Under the pieces are notes generated by a model that was given only the letters and a program-made list of their open reading frames with translations, was not told the DNA's origin and searched no databases. Shown here piece after piece: positions 20,624-29,900 of a stretch of 64,000 nucleotides of DNA. This DNA comes from Novosphingobium piscinae (lineage in GTDB: Bacteria > Pseudomonadota > Alphaproteobacteria > Sphingomonadales > Sphingomonadaceae). Position 1 is the stretch's first letter. Each line of letters starts with the position of its first letter. The translations under genes and the position numbers were made by a program. The stretch spans positions 62,001-126,000 of the forward strand of contig NZ_JACLAX010000008.1 in the NCBI RefSeq assembly GCF_014230355.1. The letters are read 5' to 3'.

Positions 20624-20964
20624 CGGTCATGCCCCGGTGGTCATTGAAGCCGCAAGGGTAGGTCCGGGCGGAGCCCGGAGCAAGACTCCCACGGCCAGAA
20701 TCGCTTGGCCGATGGCGAGCCAGGGTCACACCCTGGCATCCGACCGTGGTGAAGGCTGCGCTGGTGGCAGGAAGCCACGGGAAAGGGTGATCGCCTTGTT
20801 CAAGGGCGACCACCCCACCGGGAAACAGGTTTCAGCCGTTGGGCCAAGAATTCCGCTCCGACCGGCCGCGAATCAGGCGTCGACCCGGACCGTCCGTTCG
20901 CCACCGTCACCACCGGCGTAGACCCCTCGGTATGCCCGTGAATTGGACAAACTCGTCATTGGCG
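20624..20964 (-). other. Structured leader or RNA region between parE and moxR
   Basis: No protein gene is recognisable. Several strong hairpins are packed together: TCCGGGC/GCCCGGA (20663-20679), GCCAGGGT/ACCCTGGC (20719-20737), GTGGC/GCCAC (about 20765-20779) and GGGTGATCGCC with GGGCGACCACCC (20785-20815, one mismatch). They lie 0-180 bases upstream of the moxR start, so they would be in its 5' leader or in a separate small RNA. I could not match them to a known riboswitch. Confidence 0.4.
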
Positions 20965-20993
20965 AAAAAAAAGATGTATCGGCCTGGCATCTT
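20965..20993 (-). terminator. Terminator of parE
   Basis: On the minus strand AAGATG pairs with CATCTT across an 11-base loop and runs into eight T residues (A8 at 20965-20972 on plus). It lies about 40 bases past the parE stop. A competing hairpin CTGGC/GCCAG (20984-20998) shares its left arm. Confidence 0.6.
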
Positions 20994-21033
20994 GCCAGCG
21001 TGCCGCCGGACCGGGGCGTTCCGCGGCCCGGGA

Positions 21034-23031
21034 TCAGGCGTCGATCAACTCGGGATCGATTTCGCCGGCGCGGTTCTGGATGAACATGAAGCGGTGCTCG
21101 GGGTTGCGACCCATCAAACGATCCACCAGATCCTTCACAGCTGCGCGTCCTTCGTACTCCGGCGGCAGGGTGATCCTCACCAACGACCGGCTGGACGGGC
21201 TCATCGTGGTTTCCCGCAGCTGCTGCGGGTTCATCTCGCCCAGTCCCTTGAAGCGCGAGACCTCGACTTTCTTGCCCTTGAACCGGGTTGCCTCGAGCTC
21301 GGCGCGATGCGCGTCGTCGCGGGCATAGGCACTGACCGAGCCGCTGGTGAGCCGGTAGAGCGGCGGCTGGGCCAGATAAAGGTGCCCGCGCCGGACCACC
21401 TCGGTCATCTCCTGGAAGAAGAAGGTCATCAGCAGCGTGGCGATGTGCGCACCGTCGACATCGGCATCGGTCATGATGATGATGCGGTCGTAGCGCAGCG
21501 CGTCGGGGTTGCAGTCCTTGCGGCTGCCGCAGCCAAGCGCCAGGAGCAGATCGGCGATTTCCTGGTTGGCGCGGATCTTGTCCGCTGTGGCGCTGGCCAC
21601 GTTGAGGATCTTGCCACGGATCGGCAGGATCGCCTGGGTCTTGCGGTCGCGGGCCTGCTTGGCGCTGCCGCCCGCCGAATCGCCCTCGACGATGAACAGC
21701 TCGGTCTCGCCGTCGCCCTCGCCCGAACAGTCGGTCAACTTGCCGGGGAGGCGTAGCTTGCGGGCGTTGGTCGCGGTCTTGCGCTTGACCTCCCGCTCGG
21801 CCTTGCGGCGCAGGCGCTCGTCCATGCGTTCCATGACATGCCCGAGCAGGGCCTTGCCACGATCAAGGTTGTCCGAGAGAAAATGGTCGAAATGGTCGCG
21901 CACGGCGTTTTCGACCATCCGCGCGGCTTCCGGACTGGTCAGCCGGTCCTTGGTCTGGCTCTGGAACTGGGGATCGCGGATAAACACCGAAAGCATGACC
22001 TCGCTGCCGGTGATCACGTCCTCGGGAGCGATGTCCTTGGCCTTCTTCTGGCCAACCAGCTCGCCAAAGGCCCGGACGCCCTTGGTCAAGGCAGCGCGCA
22101 GACCCTGTTCGTGAGTGCCGCCATCGGGCGTCGGGATCGTATTGCAGTAGTAGCTGAACGCACCGTCTGACCACAGCGGCCATGCGATCGCCCACTCCAC
22201 CCGACCCTGCTGCTCACCCCGCTCGTTGGCAGGGAAGTCCTGCGCGCCGCGGAAGAATTCGGTCGTGACGCATTCGCGGGTGCCGAGCTGTTCGGCAAGA
22301 TGGTCGGCGAGGCCGCCCGGGAACTGGAAGGTCGCCTCGGCCGGCACCTCTTCGCTGGCAAGGCTGGCGGCGCACTTCCAGCGAATCTCGACCCCGGCGA
22401 ACAGGTATGCCTTCGAGCGGACGAGGCGGAACAGCCGGGCCGGCTTGAACCGCGCGTCCGCCCCGAAGATCTCCAGATCGGGCACGAAAGTGACCGTCGT
22501 GCCGCGCCGGTTGGGGGCATTGCCGATCTTCTCGAGCCGGGTGGTTGGCAGGCCGCACGAGAACTCCTGCGCGTAGAGCTCCTTGTTGCGCGCCACCTCT
22601 ACCCGGGTCAGCGTCGACAGGGCGTTGACCACCGAGATGCCGACGCCGTGCAGGCCGCCCGAGGTGGCGTAGGCCTTGCCCGAGAACTTGCCGCCGGAGT
22701 GAAGCGTGGTGAGGATCACCTCGAGCGCCGACTTGCCGGGAAAGCGGGGGTGCTCGTCCACCGGGATGCCACGGCCATTGTCGGCGATGGTCAGGCGGTT
22801 GCCCTCCTCGAGCGTCACTTCGATGCGGTTGGCATGGCCGGCCACGGCCTCGTCCATCGCATTGTCGAGCACTTCGGCGGCAAGGTGGTGCAGCGCGCGC
22901 TCGTCCGTGCCGCCGATGTACATGCCGGGACGACGCCGCACCGGCTCGAGCCCCTCGAGCACCTCGATCGCCGAGCCGTCATAGCTGTCACCGCCGGCGG
23001 CCGGCAGCTTGTCGAAGAGGTCATCAGACAT
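21034..23031 (-). CDS. parE: DNA topoisomerase IV subunit B
   Basis: ParE is the ATPase subunit of topoisomerase IV, which unlinks daughter chromosomes. Visible features: GHKL ATPase motifs (EVLDNAMDEA, ADNGRGIPVDEHP, YATSGGLHGVGISVVNAL), the transducer domain, and the TOPRIM region with LFIVEGDSAGGSAKQARDR and MTDADVDGAHIATLL. The region GSRKDCNPDALRYDRIIIM and the length near 665 aa favour ParE over GyrB, which would be longer in alphaproteobacteria. I chose ATG 23031 (MSDDLFDKL) over an upstream in-frame codon at 23067. Confidence 0.93.
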   Translation of the reverse strand: MSDDLFDKLPAAGGDSYDGSAIEVLEGLEPVRRRPGMYIGGTDERALHHLAAEVLDNAMDEAVAGHANRIEVTLEEGNRLTIADNGRGIPVDEHPRFPGKSALEVILTTLHSGGKFSGKAYATSGGLHGVGISVVNALSTLTRVEVARNKELYAQEFSCGLPTTRLEKIGNAPNRRGTTVTFVPDLEIFGADARFKPARLFRLVRSKAYLFAGVEIRWKCAASLASEEVPAEATFQFPGGLADHLAEQLGTRECVTTEFFRGAQDFPANERGEQQGRVEWAIAWPLWSDGAFSYYCNTIPTPDGGTHEQGLRAALTKGVRAFGELVGQKKAKDIAPEDVITGSEVMLSVFIRDPQFQSQTKDRLTSPEAARMVENAVRDHFDHFLSDNLDRGKALLGHVMERMDERLRRKAEREVKRKTATNARKLRLPGKLTDCSGEGDGETELFIVEGDSAGGSAKQARDRKTQAILPIRGKILNVASATADKIRANQEIADLLLALGCGSRKDCNPDALRYDRIIIMTDADVDGAHIATLLMTFFFQEMTEVVRRGHLYLAQPPLYRLTSGSVSAYARDDAHRAELEATRFKGKKVEVSRFKGLGEMNPQQLRETTMSPSSRSLVRITLPPEYEGRAAVKDLVDRLMGRNPEHRFMFIQNRAGEIDPELIDA

Positions 23032-23107
23032 GGCGCGACTATACGGGCCGCGCGATTCCCCGCGCAAGCGCCCTTGACCGGTTATCGTCAGGGTTGGTCG
23101 GGCCGGT

Positions 23108-24256
23108 TCAGTCCTGGAAGCGCGCCGGGGCAGGGCTGACCGCGGTCACGCCGCCGTCACGCACCTCGTTGACCTCGAAGGCGCGCTCGACCACGCCGTT
23201 CTCGGAGAAGCGGAACGGCCCGTCGAGCCCCAGGAACCCGCCGCGGTCACCGAGCCGGCCGGTCGGAAAGGTGGTTCCCGGCTTCCATTCGCGCGCCACT
23301 CGCAGGGTGAGCAACACGGCATCGTAGCCCAGCGTGGCGAGGCGATAGGGCTTGGCTCCGAAGCGCGAGTGGTAGCTTTCGGCGAACTGACGGAAGCGGG
23401 TGTCGGGTACGGCGGCAAACCAGGCACCGGACAGGGCTGTCCCGCCGAGGGCGGCGGCATCGCCACTCCACAGCTCGGTGCCGAGCAGGCGCACCGGCGG
23501 CTTGCCAGCCTTGAAGGCCGGTGCGGCCAGCGCGGCAATGCGGCCGCCATCCGCCACCAGCACCGCTTCAAACCCGCCGCGGGCGCGCAACCGTCGGGCC
23601 GCGCTGACGACCGAGGTGTTGCCCCGGGCAAAGCTCTCGCTGGCGACCAGCGCACCACCCGTTTCCAGGACCGCAGCATTGAATGCCGCCGTGGCGCGCT
23701 GGCCATACTCGCCTTCGGGCACGAGCGCGGCGAAACGCGAAATCCCGCGCGAGCGGGCAAAGCGCACCGTCCGGCCGATCGACTGCTCGGGCAGGCTGCC
23801 CATGATGAAAGTGCCGGGAGCCGCCACGCCGATATCGTTGGAGAAGGCGATGATCGGTACCCGCGCCGGGCGCGCAATCGTCGCCACAGCGGTCGCCTCA
23901 TCACCCATCAGCGGGCCGAGAATCAACTTGTTGCCATCGGCGATCGCGCGGGTCGCGGCCACCGAGGGACCGGCTGCCGTGTCATAGGTGGTGAGGCGCA
24001 GGTTGCTTGCCCCGGTGTCGAGCAAGGCCATGGTGGTGGCATTGGCCAGGCTTTGCCCGACGGCGCCGTTGGGCCCGGACAGCGGTACCAACAGGGCGAC
24101 GCGGTGACGCAGCTGGTCTGCGGGAAGCGTGCTGGCACTCGGCTGCTCGGGCGGGGGCGCGACGGGCGGAGCCTTGGGAACCACCGCGCAGCCTGCTACC
24201 AGAACCACAGCCATGCCGGCCATCAGACCGCGCCGATCGAACTTACCGCCAAACAT
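23108..24256 (-). CDS. Penicillin-binding protein activator-like lipoprotein (LpoA-like)
   Basis: A 382-residue predicted outer-membrane lipoprotein: basic start, hydrophobic helix and lipobox VAGC (Cys about residue 23), then a proline-rich linker and a periplasmic-binding-protein type I fold (RHRVALLVPLSGPNGAVGQSLANA). This matches the LpoA/YraM group that activates peptidoglycan synthases, and the position beside rsmI-yraN is the conserved neighbourhood of LpoA. The frame extends upstream to 24508 but would run across rsmI, so ATG 24256 is taken. Only 27 bases separate it from the divergent rsmI start. Confidence 0.85.
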   Translation of the reverse strand: MFGGKFDRRGLMAGMAVVLVAGCAVVPKAPPVAPPPEQPSASTLPADQLRHRVALLVPLSGPNGAVGQSLANATTMALLDTGASNLRLTTYDTAAGPSVAATRAIADGNKLILGPLMGDEATAVATIARPARVPIIAFSNDIGVAAPGTFIMGSLPEQSIGRTVRFARSRGISRFAALVPEGEYGQRATAAFNAAVLETGGALVASESFARGNTSVVSAARRLRARGGFEAVLVADGGRIAALAAPAFKAGKPPVRLLGTELWSGDAAALGGTALSGAWFAAVPDTRFRQFAESYHSRFGAKPYRLATLGYDAVLLTLRVAREWKPGTTFPTGRLGDRGGFLGLDGPFRFSENGVVERAFEVNEVRDGGVTAVSPAPARFQD

Positions 24257-24283
24257 CCTTGCCGCTTCCTCCCAACGTGGTCC

Positions 24284-25126
24284 ATGAGCGCGATCATGGC
24301 CACGCCACTTGAACCCGGGCTCTACATCGTCGCAACGCCGATTGGCAATCTGGGCGACATCACGCAACGCGCGATCGACACGTTGCGTTCCGTCGCGGCG
24401 GTTGCCTGCGAGGACACGCGGGTCACCGGCAAGCTCCTGCAGCACCTGGGACTGCGCGCGCGGATGATCCGCTACGACGATCACGCCAGCGAGGCGACGC
24501 GAGACCATCTTTTACAGATCGCCGCGACCGAGCCCCTCGCGCTGGTCAGCGACGCCGGCACCCCGTTGATCTCGGACCCGGGCTACCGCCTGGTCCGGGC
24601 GGCGCGGGAGCGCGGCATAGCGGTGACCAGCCTCCCCGGGCCAAGTGCCGCGGTGGTGGCGCTGACCCTCGCGGGGCTGCCCAGCGACCGCTTCCTGTTC
24701 GCCGGGTTCCTGCCGGGAAAGGACAAGGCGCGCGCCGACGTGCTGACCGAACTGGCCGCGGTTAAGGCAACGCTGGTGTTCTACGAGACCGCGCCGCGCC
24801 TGCTCGACAGCCTGACCGCGATTGCCACCGTCCTGCCGGATCGCGAGGTGGGCGTGGCGCGCGAACTGACCAAGCGCTTCGAGGAATGTCGCACGGGCAG
24901 CCCCGCGGCGCTGAGCGCGCACTATGCCGCCCATCCGCCGAAGGGCGAGATCGTCCTGCTGGTCGCGCCGCCCGGCGCGGCAGCCGCGCCCGCCGAGGCC
25001 GATGTCGACGCGCTGTTGAGAGCTGCCCTGGCCGGGGCCAAGCCCTCGCAGGCCGCCGGGCTGGTGGCCAAGGCCACCGGGCTTGACCGCAAGCTGCTCT
25101 ACGCCCGGGCACTGGCGCTCAAATGA
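24284..25126 (+). CDS. rsmI: 16S rRNA (cytidine(1402)-2'-O)-methyltransferase
   Basis: RsmI methylates the ribose of C1402 in the decoding centre of 16S rRNA. The tetrapyrrole-methylase-type fold shows LYIVATPIGNLGDITQRA, CEDTRVTGKLL, LVSDAGTPLISDPGYRLV and SLPGPSAAVVAL, all diagnostic. The start is ATG 24284 (MSAIMATP) or ATG 24296; neither has a strong ribosome site. 280 aa is normal. yraN overlaps its stop (ATGA). Confidence 0.95.
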   Translation: MSAIMATPLEPGLYIVATPIGNLGDITQRAIDTLRSVAAVACEDTRVTGKLLQHLGLRARMIRYDDHASEATRDHLLQIAATEPLALVSDAGTPLISDPGYRLVRAARERGIAVTSLPGPSAAVVALTLAGLPSDRFLFAGFLPGKDKARADVLTELAAVKATLVFYETAPRLLDSLTAIATVLPDREVGVARELTKRFEECRTGSPAALSAHYAAHPPKGEIVLLVAPPGAAAAPAEADVDALLRAALAGAKPSQAAGLVAKATGLDRKLLYARALALK

Positions 25127-25473
25127 ACCGCCGGCGCGCCGAACGGGACGGCCGGCGGGGCGAGGGGCTGGCCGCCTGGTATCTGCGGTTGAAGGGGTGG
25201 CGGGTGCTGGCGCGGCGGCTGCGCACCGCTCGCGGCGAGGTGGATCTGGTGGCGCGGCGGGGTGCGACGGTGGTCTTTGTCGAGGTGAAATGGCGCCGGT
25301 CCGAGGCCGAGCTCGCGACCGCGCTCGATCATCACCGCCTGCGCCGGGTGATCGCCTGCGCCGAGGCCCTGGCGCCGCGCTTCCTGCGGCCGGGCGACGT
25401 GCTGCGGATCGATGCGATCCTGCTTGCACCCGGGCGCTGGCCGCGCCACATCGCCAACGCGGCGCTCGCCTGA
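25123..25473 (+). CDS. yraN: YraN/UPF0102 family endonuclease-like protein
   Basis: A 116-residue UPF0102 protein with a restriction-endonuclease-like fold: GRRGEGLAAWYLRLKGWRVL and the GEVDLVARRG...VFVEVKWR block, which carries the D-ExK pattern. Function is unproven in the family. The ATG overlaps the rsmI stop by four bases; the order LpoA, rsmI, yraN, gshB is widely conserved in proteobacteria. Confidence 0.9.
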   Translation: MNRRRAERDGRRGEGLAAWYLRLKGWRVLARRLRTARGEVDLVARRGATVVFVEVKWRRSEAELATALDHHRLRRVIACAEALAPRFLRPGDVLRIDAILLAPGRWPRHIANAALA

Positions 25474-25494
25474 GCGCTCCCGGCCGGAACAGGA

Positions 25495-26496
25495 ATGCCC
25501 ATGACCCTGCGCGTCGCGGTCCAGATGGACCCGCTTGAATCGATCAACATCAACGGGGACTCGAGCTTCCACCTGATGCTCGCGGCCCAGGCCCGGGGCC
25601 ATGCGCTGTGGCATTACGACGTGGGCTCGCTCGCCTATGACACGCTCGACGGCGCTGGCGGCCGCATCACCGCCTGGGCCGCGCCGGTAACCGTGCAGCG
25701 CGTGGCGGGCGATCACTTCCAGCGCGGCGACTACCGCAAGATCGACCTGGGCGCCGAGATCGACGTGGTGCTGATGCGGCAGGACCCGCCGTTTGACCTC
25801 GGCTACATCACCGGCACCCATATTCTCGAACGGCTGGCCGGGACCACGCTGGTGGTCAACGATCCCGTGGCGGTGCGCAACGCCCCGGAGAAGGTGATGG
25901 TGCTCGATTTCGCGCGGTTCATGCCGCCGACGCTGGTCGCGCGGCGGATCGAGGACGTGCGCGAGTTCCAGGCGCGCAACATCGCCAGGGGGCTGGGCGG
26001 CGACCTGGTGATCAAGCCGCTCCACGGCAACGGCGGCAAGGCGGTGTTCCGGATCCCGGCCGACGGCAGCAATCTCGGCGCGCTGATCGAGATGTTCCAC
26101 AACGCCTGGGTCGAACCCTTCATGGTCCAGCCGTTCCTCCCGGGCGTGGCCCAGGGCGACAAACGGATCGTGCTGGTTGACGGCGTGGTTGCCGGGGCGA
26201 TCAACCGCAAGCCAGGTGAGGGCGAGTTCCGCTCCAACCTTGCCGTGGGCGGATCGGCGGAACCATGTGACCTGACCGCCCGGGAAGAGGAAATCTGTGC
26301 CGCGCTCGGACCGGTGCTGCGGCAGCAGGGGCTGGTCTTTGTCGGGATCGACGTGATCGGCGGCGAATGGCTGACCGAGATCAACGTCACCAGCCCGACC
26401 GGCATCGTGGCGATCGACCGGTTCAATGGCAGCGACACGGGCGGCCTGATCTGGGACGCGATCGAGCTCCGCCACGCAGCCATGTTGCGCGGCTAG
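25495..26496 (+). CDS. gshB: Glutathione synthetase
   Basis: GshB joins gamma-glutamylcysteine with glycine using ATP, the last step of glutathione synthesis. The family opening VAQ/VQMDPLESININGDSS is clear, followed by the ATP-grasp core: VVNDPVAVRNAPEK, VIKPLHGNGGKAVF, and EINVTSPTGIVAID. The length of about 332 aa is normal. Start is ATG 25495 or ATG 25501; the second is better spaced from the upstream ACAGGA. Confidence 0.95.
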   Translation: MPMTLRVAVQMDPLESININGDSSFHLMLAAQARGHALWHYDVGSLAYDTLDGAGGRITAWAAPVTVQRVAGDHFQRGDYRKIDLGAEIDVVLMRQDPPFDLGYITGTHILERLAGTTLVVNDPVAVRNAPEKVMVLDFARFMPPTLVARRIEDVREFQARNIARGLGGDLVIKPLHGNGGKAVFRIPADGSNLGALIEMFHNAWVEPFMVQPFLPGVAQGDKRIVLVDGVVAGAINRKPGEGEFRSNLAVGGSAEPCDLTAREEEICAALGPVLRQQGLVFVGIDVIGGEWLTEINVTSPTGIVAIDRFNGSDTGGLIWDAIELRHAAMLRG

Positions 26497-26570
26497 CGGC
26501 GCTCGGCGCAACGGCGCGCGGGCACGAACCGGCCCGCGCGGGGTTGACGCCACGCCATGCCCGAGACGCC

Positions 26571-27170
26571 ATGAACGCCTGGATCATCCATCTTATCGAA
26601 CAGGGCGGATACGCCGGCATCTTCCTGCTGATGGTGCTGGAAAACGTGTTGCCGCCGATCCCGTCCGAGCTGATCATGGGCCTGGGCGGGATCGCCGTGG
26701 CGCGCGGGAGCATGACGTTCTGGCCCTTGCTGCTGGTCGGCACCCTTGGCTCGACGCTGGGCAACTATGTCTGGTTCCTGATCGGCGACCGCTTCGGCTA
26801 CCTGCGGCTGCGGCCGATCGTCGGCCGGTGGGGCCGCTGGCTGACAATGGACTGGAGCGCCGTCGAACGGGCCACCGCGTTCTTCCAGCGCCATGGCCAG
26901 TGGGTGGTCTTCGCGCTGCGCTTCTCGCCCTTGCTGCGCACCATGATCTCGCTGCCGGCCGGTCTCGCGCACATGTCGCACGCCCGCTTCCTGGCGTTCA
27001 CCTTCGCCGGGGCGGCGGTGTGGAACACCCTGCTGATCCATGGCGGCCGGCTGGTCGCGCGCTACCTGTCGGCATTCGAGGATGCGATCGGCTACGGCAT
27101 CGTCGGCCTGACCGGGGTGGTCGTGCTGTGGTACCTGTGGCGCGTCGCCACCTGGCGCCCGCGTGACTGA
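26571..27170 (+). CDS. DedA family membrane protein
   Basis: A 199-residue inner-membrane protein of the DedA/VTT family, thought to act as lipid scramblases or flippases and to influence envelope integrity. The family motif ENVLPPIPSELIMGLGG (re-entrant loop) and the FALRFSPLLRTMISLPAG segment with its conserved arginine are present, with four or more hydrophobic helices. The start is ATG 26571 (MNAWIIHLIEQGGYAG); the longer frame overlaps gshB. Confidence 0.92.
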   Translation: MNAWIIHLIEQGGYAGIFLLMVLENVLPPIPSELIMGLGGIAVARGSMTFWPLLLVGTLGSTLGNYVWFLIGDRFGYLRLRPIVGRWGRWLTMDWSAVERATAFFQRHGQWVVFALRFSPLLRTMISLPAGLAHMSHARFLAFTFAGAAVWNTLLIHGGRLVARYLSAFEDAIGYGIVGLTGVVVLWYLWRVATWRPRD

Positions 27171-27203
27171 GCCGCGCCCGCCAGGCCCATCGGGCCGCGC
27201 CAC

Positions 27204-28100
27204 TCAGGCCTCGCGCGGATGGGCGTGGCGATAGACGTCGAGCAGAGTGGCCGCATCGACCTTCGTATAGATCTGGGTCGAGCCGAGGCTGGCATGGCCG
27301 AGCAATTCCTGCAGGCTGCGCAGATCGGCTCCGGCGCCGAGCAGGTGCGTGGCGAAGCTGTGGCGCAGCGCATGCGGCGTCGCGCTTGCGGGCAGGCCCA
27401 GCGCCATGCGGGCCCGAGCCACGGCACGTTGCACCAGCCCAGGGGACAACGGCCCGCCGCGCGCGCCGCGGAACAGCGGCCCTTCCGGCGGGAGCGGCCA
27501 GGGGCAGCGCGCGACATAGTCTGCAACAGCGGCACGGACCAGCGGCAGCACCGGCACCATGCGCTGTTTGCTGCCCTTGCCGGTCACCACGATCGTCTCG
27601 CCCAGCGGCAGGACCGCCGCGGTCAGCGACAGCGCCTCGGCGATGCGCAGCCCGCTGCCGTAGAGCAGCAGCAGGACGGCGCGGTCGCGTGCGCCGATCC
27701 ACTCTTCCGTGGCATCCTCGTGCACTGTCGCCGCCAGGTGCACCGCCTCATCGGGGGTAACCGGGCGCGGGATGCCCTTCTTGACCCGCGGCGCGCGCAG
27801 CCGGGGCGCCAGCGCCTCGGGCACGCCGGCCCGGGTCCTAGCAAAAGCGAGGAAGGCCTTGAGCGCCGAAAGCTCGCGTGCGGCCGAGGCATTGGTCAGG
27901 CCCTCGGCGCGGCGCGCGGCAAGGTGCTGGCGCAAGGCTCCGGCGTCAAGCGCCGCCAAGGCCTCCCACCTGTCCACACCGCGCGCGGCGATCAGCCGCG
28001 CCGCGGTGGCGACATAGGCGCGCACGGTGTGGGGCGAACGGCGGCGGCCGTGGGCCAGATGATCGTGCCAGGCCTCAAGCAAGGCGGCACGTCCAGTCAT
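27204..28100 (-). CDS. xerC: Tyrosine recombinase XerC
   Basis: A 298-residue tyrosine recombinase. It has an N-terminal SAM-like domain and a catalytic domain with Arg in GSGLRIAEAL, Lys in VTGKGSKQR, HALRHSFATHLL (His and Arg), LGHASLGSTQIY with the nucleophile Tyr. With XerD it would resolve chromosome dimers at dif. It sits in a core gene neighbourhood (hemW upstream overlap of four bases), with no integrase-like partner genes, so it is XerC rather than a mobile-element integrase. Confidence 0.9.
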   Translation of the reverse strand: MTGRAALLEAWHDHLAHGRRRSPHTVRAYVATAARLIAARGVDRWEALAALDAGALRQHLAARRAEGLTNASAARELSALKAFLAFARTRAGVPEALAPRLRAPRVKKGIPRPVTPDEAVHLAATVHEDATEEWIGARDRAVLLLLYGSGLRIAEALSLTAAVLPLGETIVVTGKGSKQRMVPVLPLVRAAVADYVARCPWPLPPEGPLFRGARGGPLSPGLVQRAVARARMALGLPASATPHALRHSFATHLLGAGADLRSLQELLGHASLGSTQIYTKVDAATLLDVYRHAHPREA

Positions 28101-29248
28101 GACGCCACCAGTTCGGTGGACACCAGTTCGGCCAGCAGCCCGTCGAGCAGCGGCAGCCCGGCCGCGGTAACGCCGATCCGCCCGGCGCGAGACCAGACCA
28201 GGCCCTGATCGGCATAGAAGCCGAGGCGCGCGGCATCGACCAGAGCGTCGCGTGCCAGGCCGAACCGGTCGGACAGGGCGCCAAGGTCGATCCCCTCGAC
28301 CAGCCGCAGCCCCATCAGCAGCGCCTCGGCCGCCTGCTCGGGGCCGGGCAGGGGGCGCTCCTCGGCCAGGCCATGGCCCTGCGCCGCCACGGCGGCCAGC
28401 CAGTTCTCGGGCTTGCGGTGGCGGACCGTGGCGCAGCCCCCGCGGCGACCGTGGGCGCCCGGCCCGATCCCGGCATAGTCCTGATAGCGCCAGTAGGCGA
28501 GGTTGTGGCGGCTCTCCTCGCCGGGGCGGGCGTGATTGCTGATCTCGTAGGGAGGCAGGCCGTGGTCTTCGGTCAACGCGCCGGTCAGCGTATAGAGGTC
28601 GGCGGCCAGATCATCGTCGAGCGGGACGAAGCGGCCCTCGCGGACCAGCGTGGCGAACCGCGTGCCGGGCTCGATGGTCAGCTGGTAGAGCGACAGGTGG
28701 CCGGTGCCGAAGCCCAGCGCGCGGCGCAGCTCGGCCTCCCACTGCTGCGGGGTCTGGTCGGGGCGGGCATAGATCAGATCGAAACTGACCCGTGCGAAAT
28801 GCCGCTGCGCCACCTCCAGCGCCGCCAGCCCCTCGGCCACGCCGTGCAGCCGGCCGAGGAAGCGCAGTGCGGCGTCGTCGAGCGCCTGGAGCCCCAGCGA
28901 AACGCGGTTGATGCCGGCCCCGGCCAGCGCGGCAAACCGATCCGCCTCGACCGATGAGGGGTTGGCTTCCAGCGTGATCTCGATCCCGGGCGCGAAGCCC
29001 CAGAGCCGCTCCGCCTCCGCCAGCAGCGCGGCGACCAGCGCCGGCGGCATCAGCGAGGGGGTGCCGCCCCCGAAAAACACGCTGGCGAGCGGCTCACCGC
29101 CCGCCACCGCCGCTTCATGCCGAAGTTCGGTAAGCAGGGCGTGCTGCCACTGCGCATGGTCCACCCCGTCGCGGACATGGCTGTTGAAGTCGCAATAGGG
29201 GCACTTCTTCAGGCAGAACGGCCAGTGGATGTAGAGCGCGCGGGCCAT
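28097..29248 (-). CDS. hemW: Radical SAM heme chaperone HemW
   Basis: HemW is a radical-SAM protein that binds and hands over heme; older annotations call it oxygen-independent coproporphyrinogen III oxidase-like. The 4Fe-4S motif CLKKCPYC is at residues 12-19 and FFGGGTPSLMPP follows; EANPSSVEADRF and GINRVSLGLQALDD are family blocks. The missing N-terminal cysteine-rich part of true HemN supports HemW. It overlaps xerC by four bases and follows rdgB by nine. Confidence 0.93.
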   Translation of the reverse strand: MARALYIHWPFCLKKCPYCDFNSHVRDGVDHAQWQHALLTELRHEAAVAGGEPLASVFFGGGTPSLMPPALVAALLAEAERLWGFAPGIEITLEANPSSVEADRFAALAGAGINRVSLGLQALDDAALRFLGRLHGVAEGLAALEVAQRHFARVSFDLIYARPDQTPQQWEAELRRALGFGTGHLSLYQLTIEPGTRFATLVREGRFVPLDDDLAADLYTLTGALTEDHGLPPYEISNHARPGEESRHNLAYWRYQDYAGIGPGAHGRRGGCATVRHRKPENWLAAVAAQGHGLAEERPLPGPEQAAEALLMGLRLVEGIDLGALSDRFGLARDALVDAARLGFYADQGLVWSRAGRIGVTAAGLPLLDGLLAELVSTELVAS

Positions 29249-29257
29249 GCGCCGGGT

Positions 29258-29896
29258 CTAGGCGGGAAACTGCTCGGCGACCAGCTTGGCGAAGGCATCG
29301 GCGCGGTGGCTGATGCGATGCTTCTCCGCCGGGTCGATCTCGGCGAAGGTTTCGCTCCGCCCGAGCGGGACGAACACCGGATCGTAGCCGAAGCCCAGCG
29401 CGCCGCGCGGCGGCCAGGTCAGCGTGCCATCGACCCGCCCTTCGTAGACGGCGCTGGCACCGTCGGGCCAGGCGATCGCCAGCACGCAGGCGAACCAGCC
29501 CGACCGGTCGACCGCAGGGCCCTGTTCGGCCAGCAACCCTTCGACCTTGCCCATCGCCATGTACCAGTCGCGACCCTGCCAGTCCTTTCCGGGTACGCCT
29601 TCGAACCACTGCCGCTCGGCCCAGTCGGCGGTGTAGACCCCGGGCCGGCCGTCGAGCGCAACCACGCAGAGCCCCGAATCGTCCGCCAACGCCGGCAGGC
29701 CCGAAGCCTCGGCCGCCGCGCGAGCCTTGATCAGCGCATTCTCGACAAAGCTCGTCCCGGTTTCGGCGGGCTCGGGCAGCCCAAGGTCGCCGGCCGACAC
29801 GCATTCGACCCCATAAGGCGCCAGCAGCGCGGAGATCTCGCGCAGCTTGCCTGCATTGTGGGTGGCGATGACGAGCTTACCGGCGAGCCTGGGCAC
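29258..29896 (-). CDS. rdgB: XTP/dITP diphosphatase
   Basis: RdgB/Ham1 hydrolyses ITP, dITP and XTP to monophosphates, clearing deaminated purines. The opening [14 protein letters not shown], the core [30 protein letters not shown] and the C-terminal [12 protein letters not shown] ... [10 protein letters not shown] are diagnostic. I chose GTG 29896, four bases past the rph stop; the longer frame upstream overlaps rph. About 212 aa, normal. Confidence 0.95.
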   Translation of the reverse strand: MPRLAGKLVIATHNAGKLREISALLAPYGVECVSAGDLGLPEPAETGTSFVENALIKARAAAEASGLPALADDSGLCVVALDGRPGVYTADWAERQWFEGVPGKDWQGRDWYMAMGKVEGLLAEQGPAVDRSGWFACVLAIAWPDGASAVYEGRVDGTLTWPPRGALGFGYDPVFVPLGRSETFAEIDPAEKHRISHRADAFAKLVAEQFPA

Positions 29897-29900
29897 GGGA

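Noticed and set aside
20655..20700. CCCGGAGCAAGAC resembles part of the RNase P RNA 3' domain
   Set aside because: The short match stands alone; the essential 5' core and the rest of the 3' domain are absent.
27204..28100. Integrase of a mobile element
   Set aside because: The tyrosine recombinase is in a core operon with hemW and has no att site, tRNA or cargo beside it; XerC is the better call.
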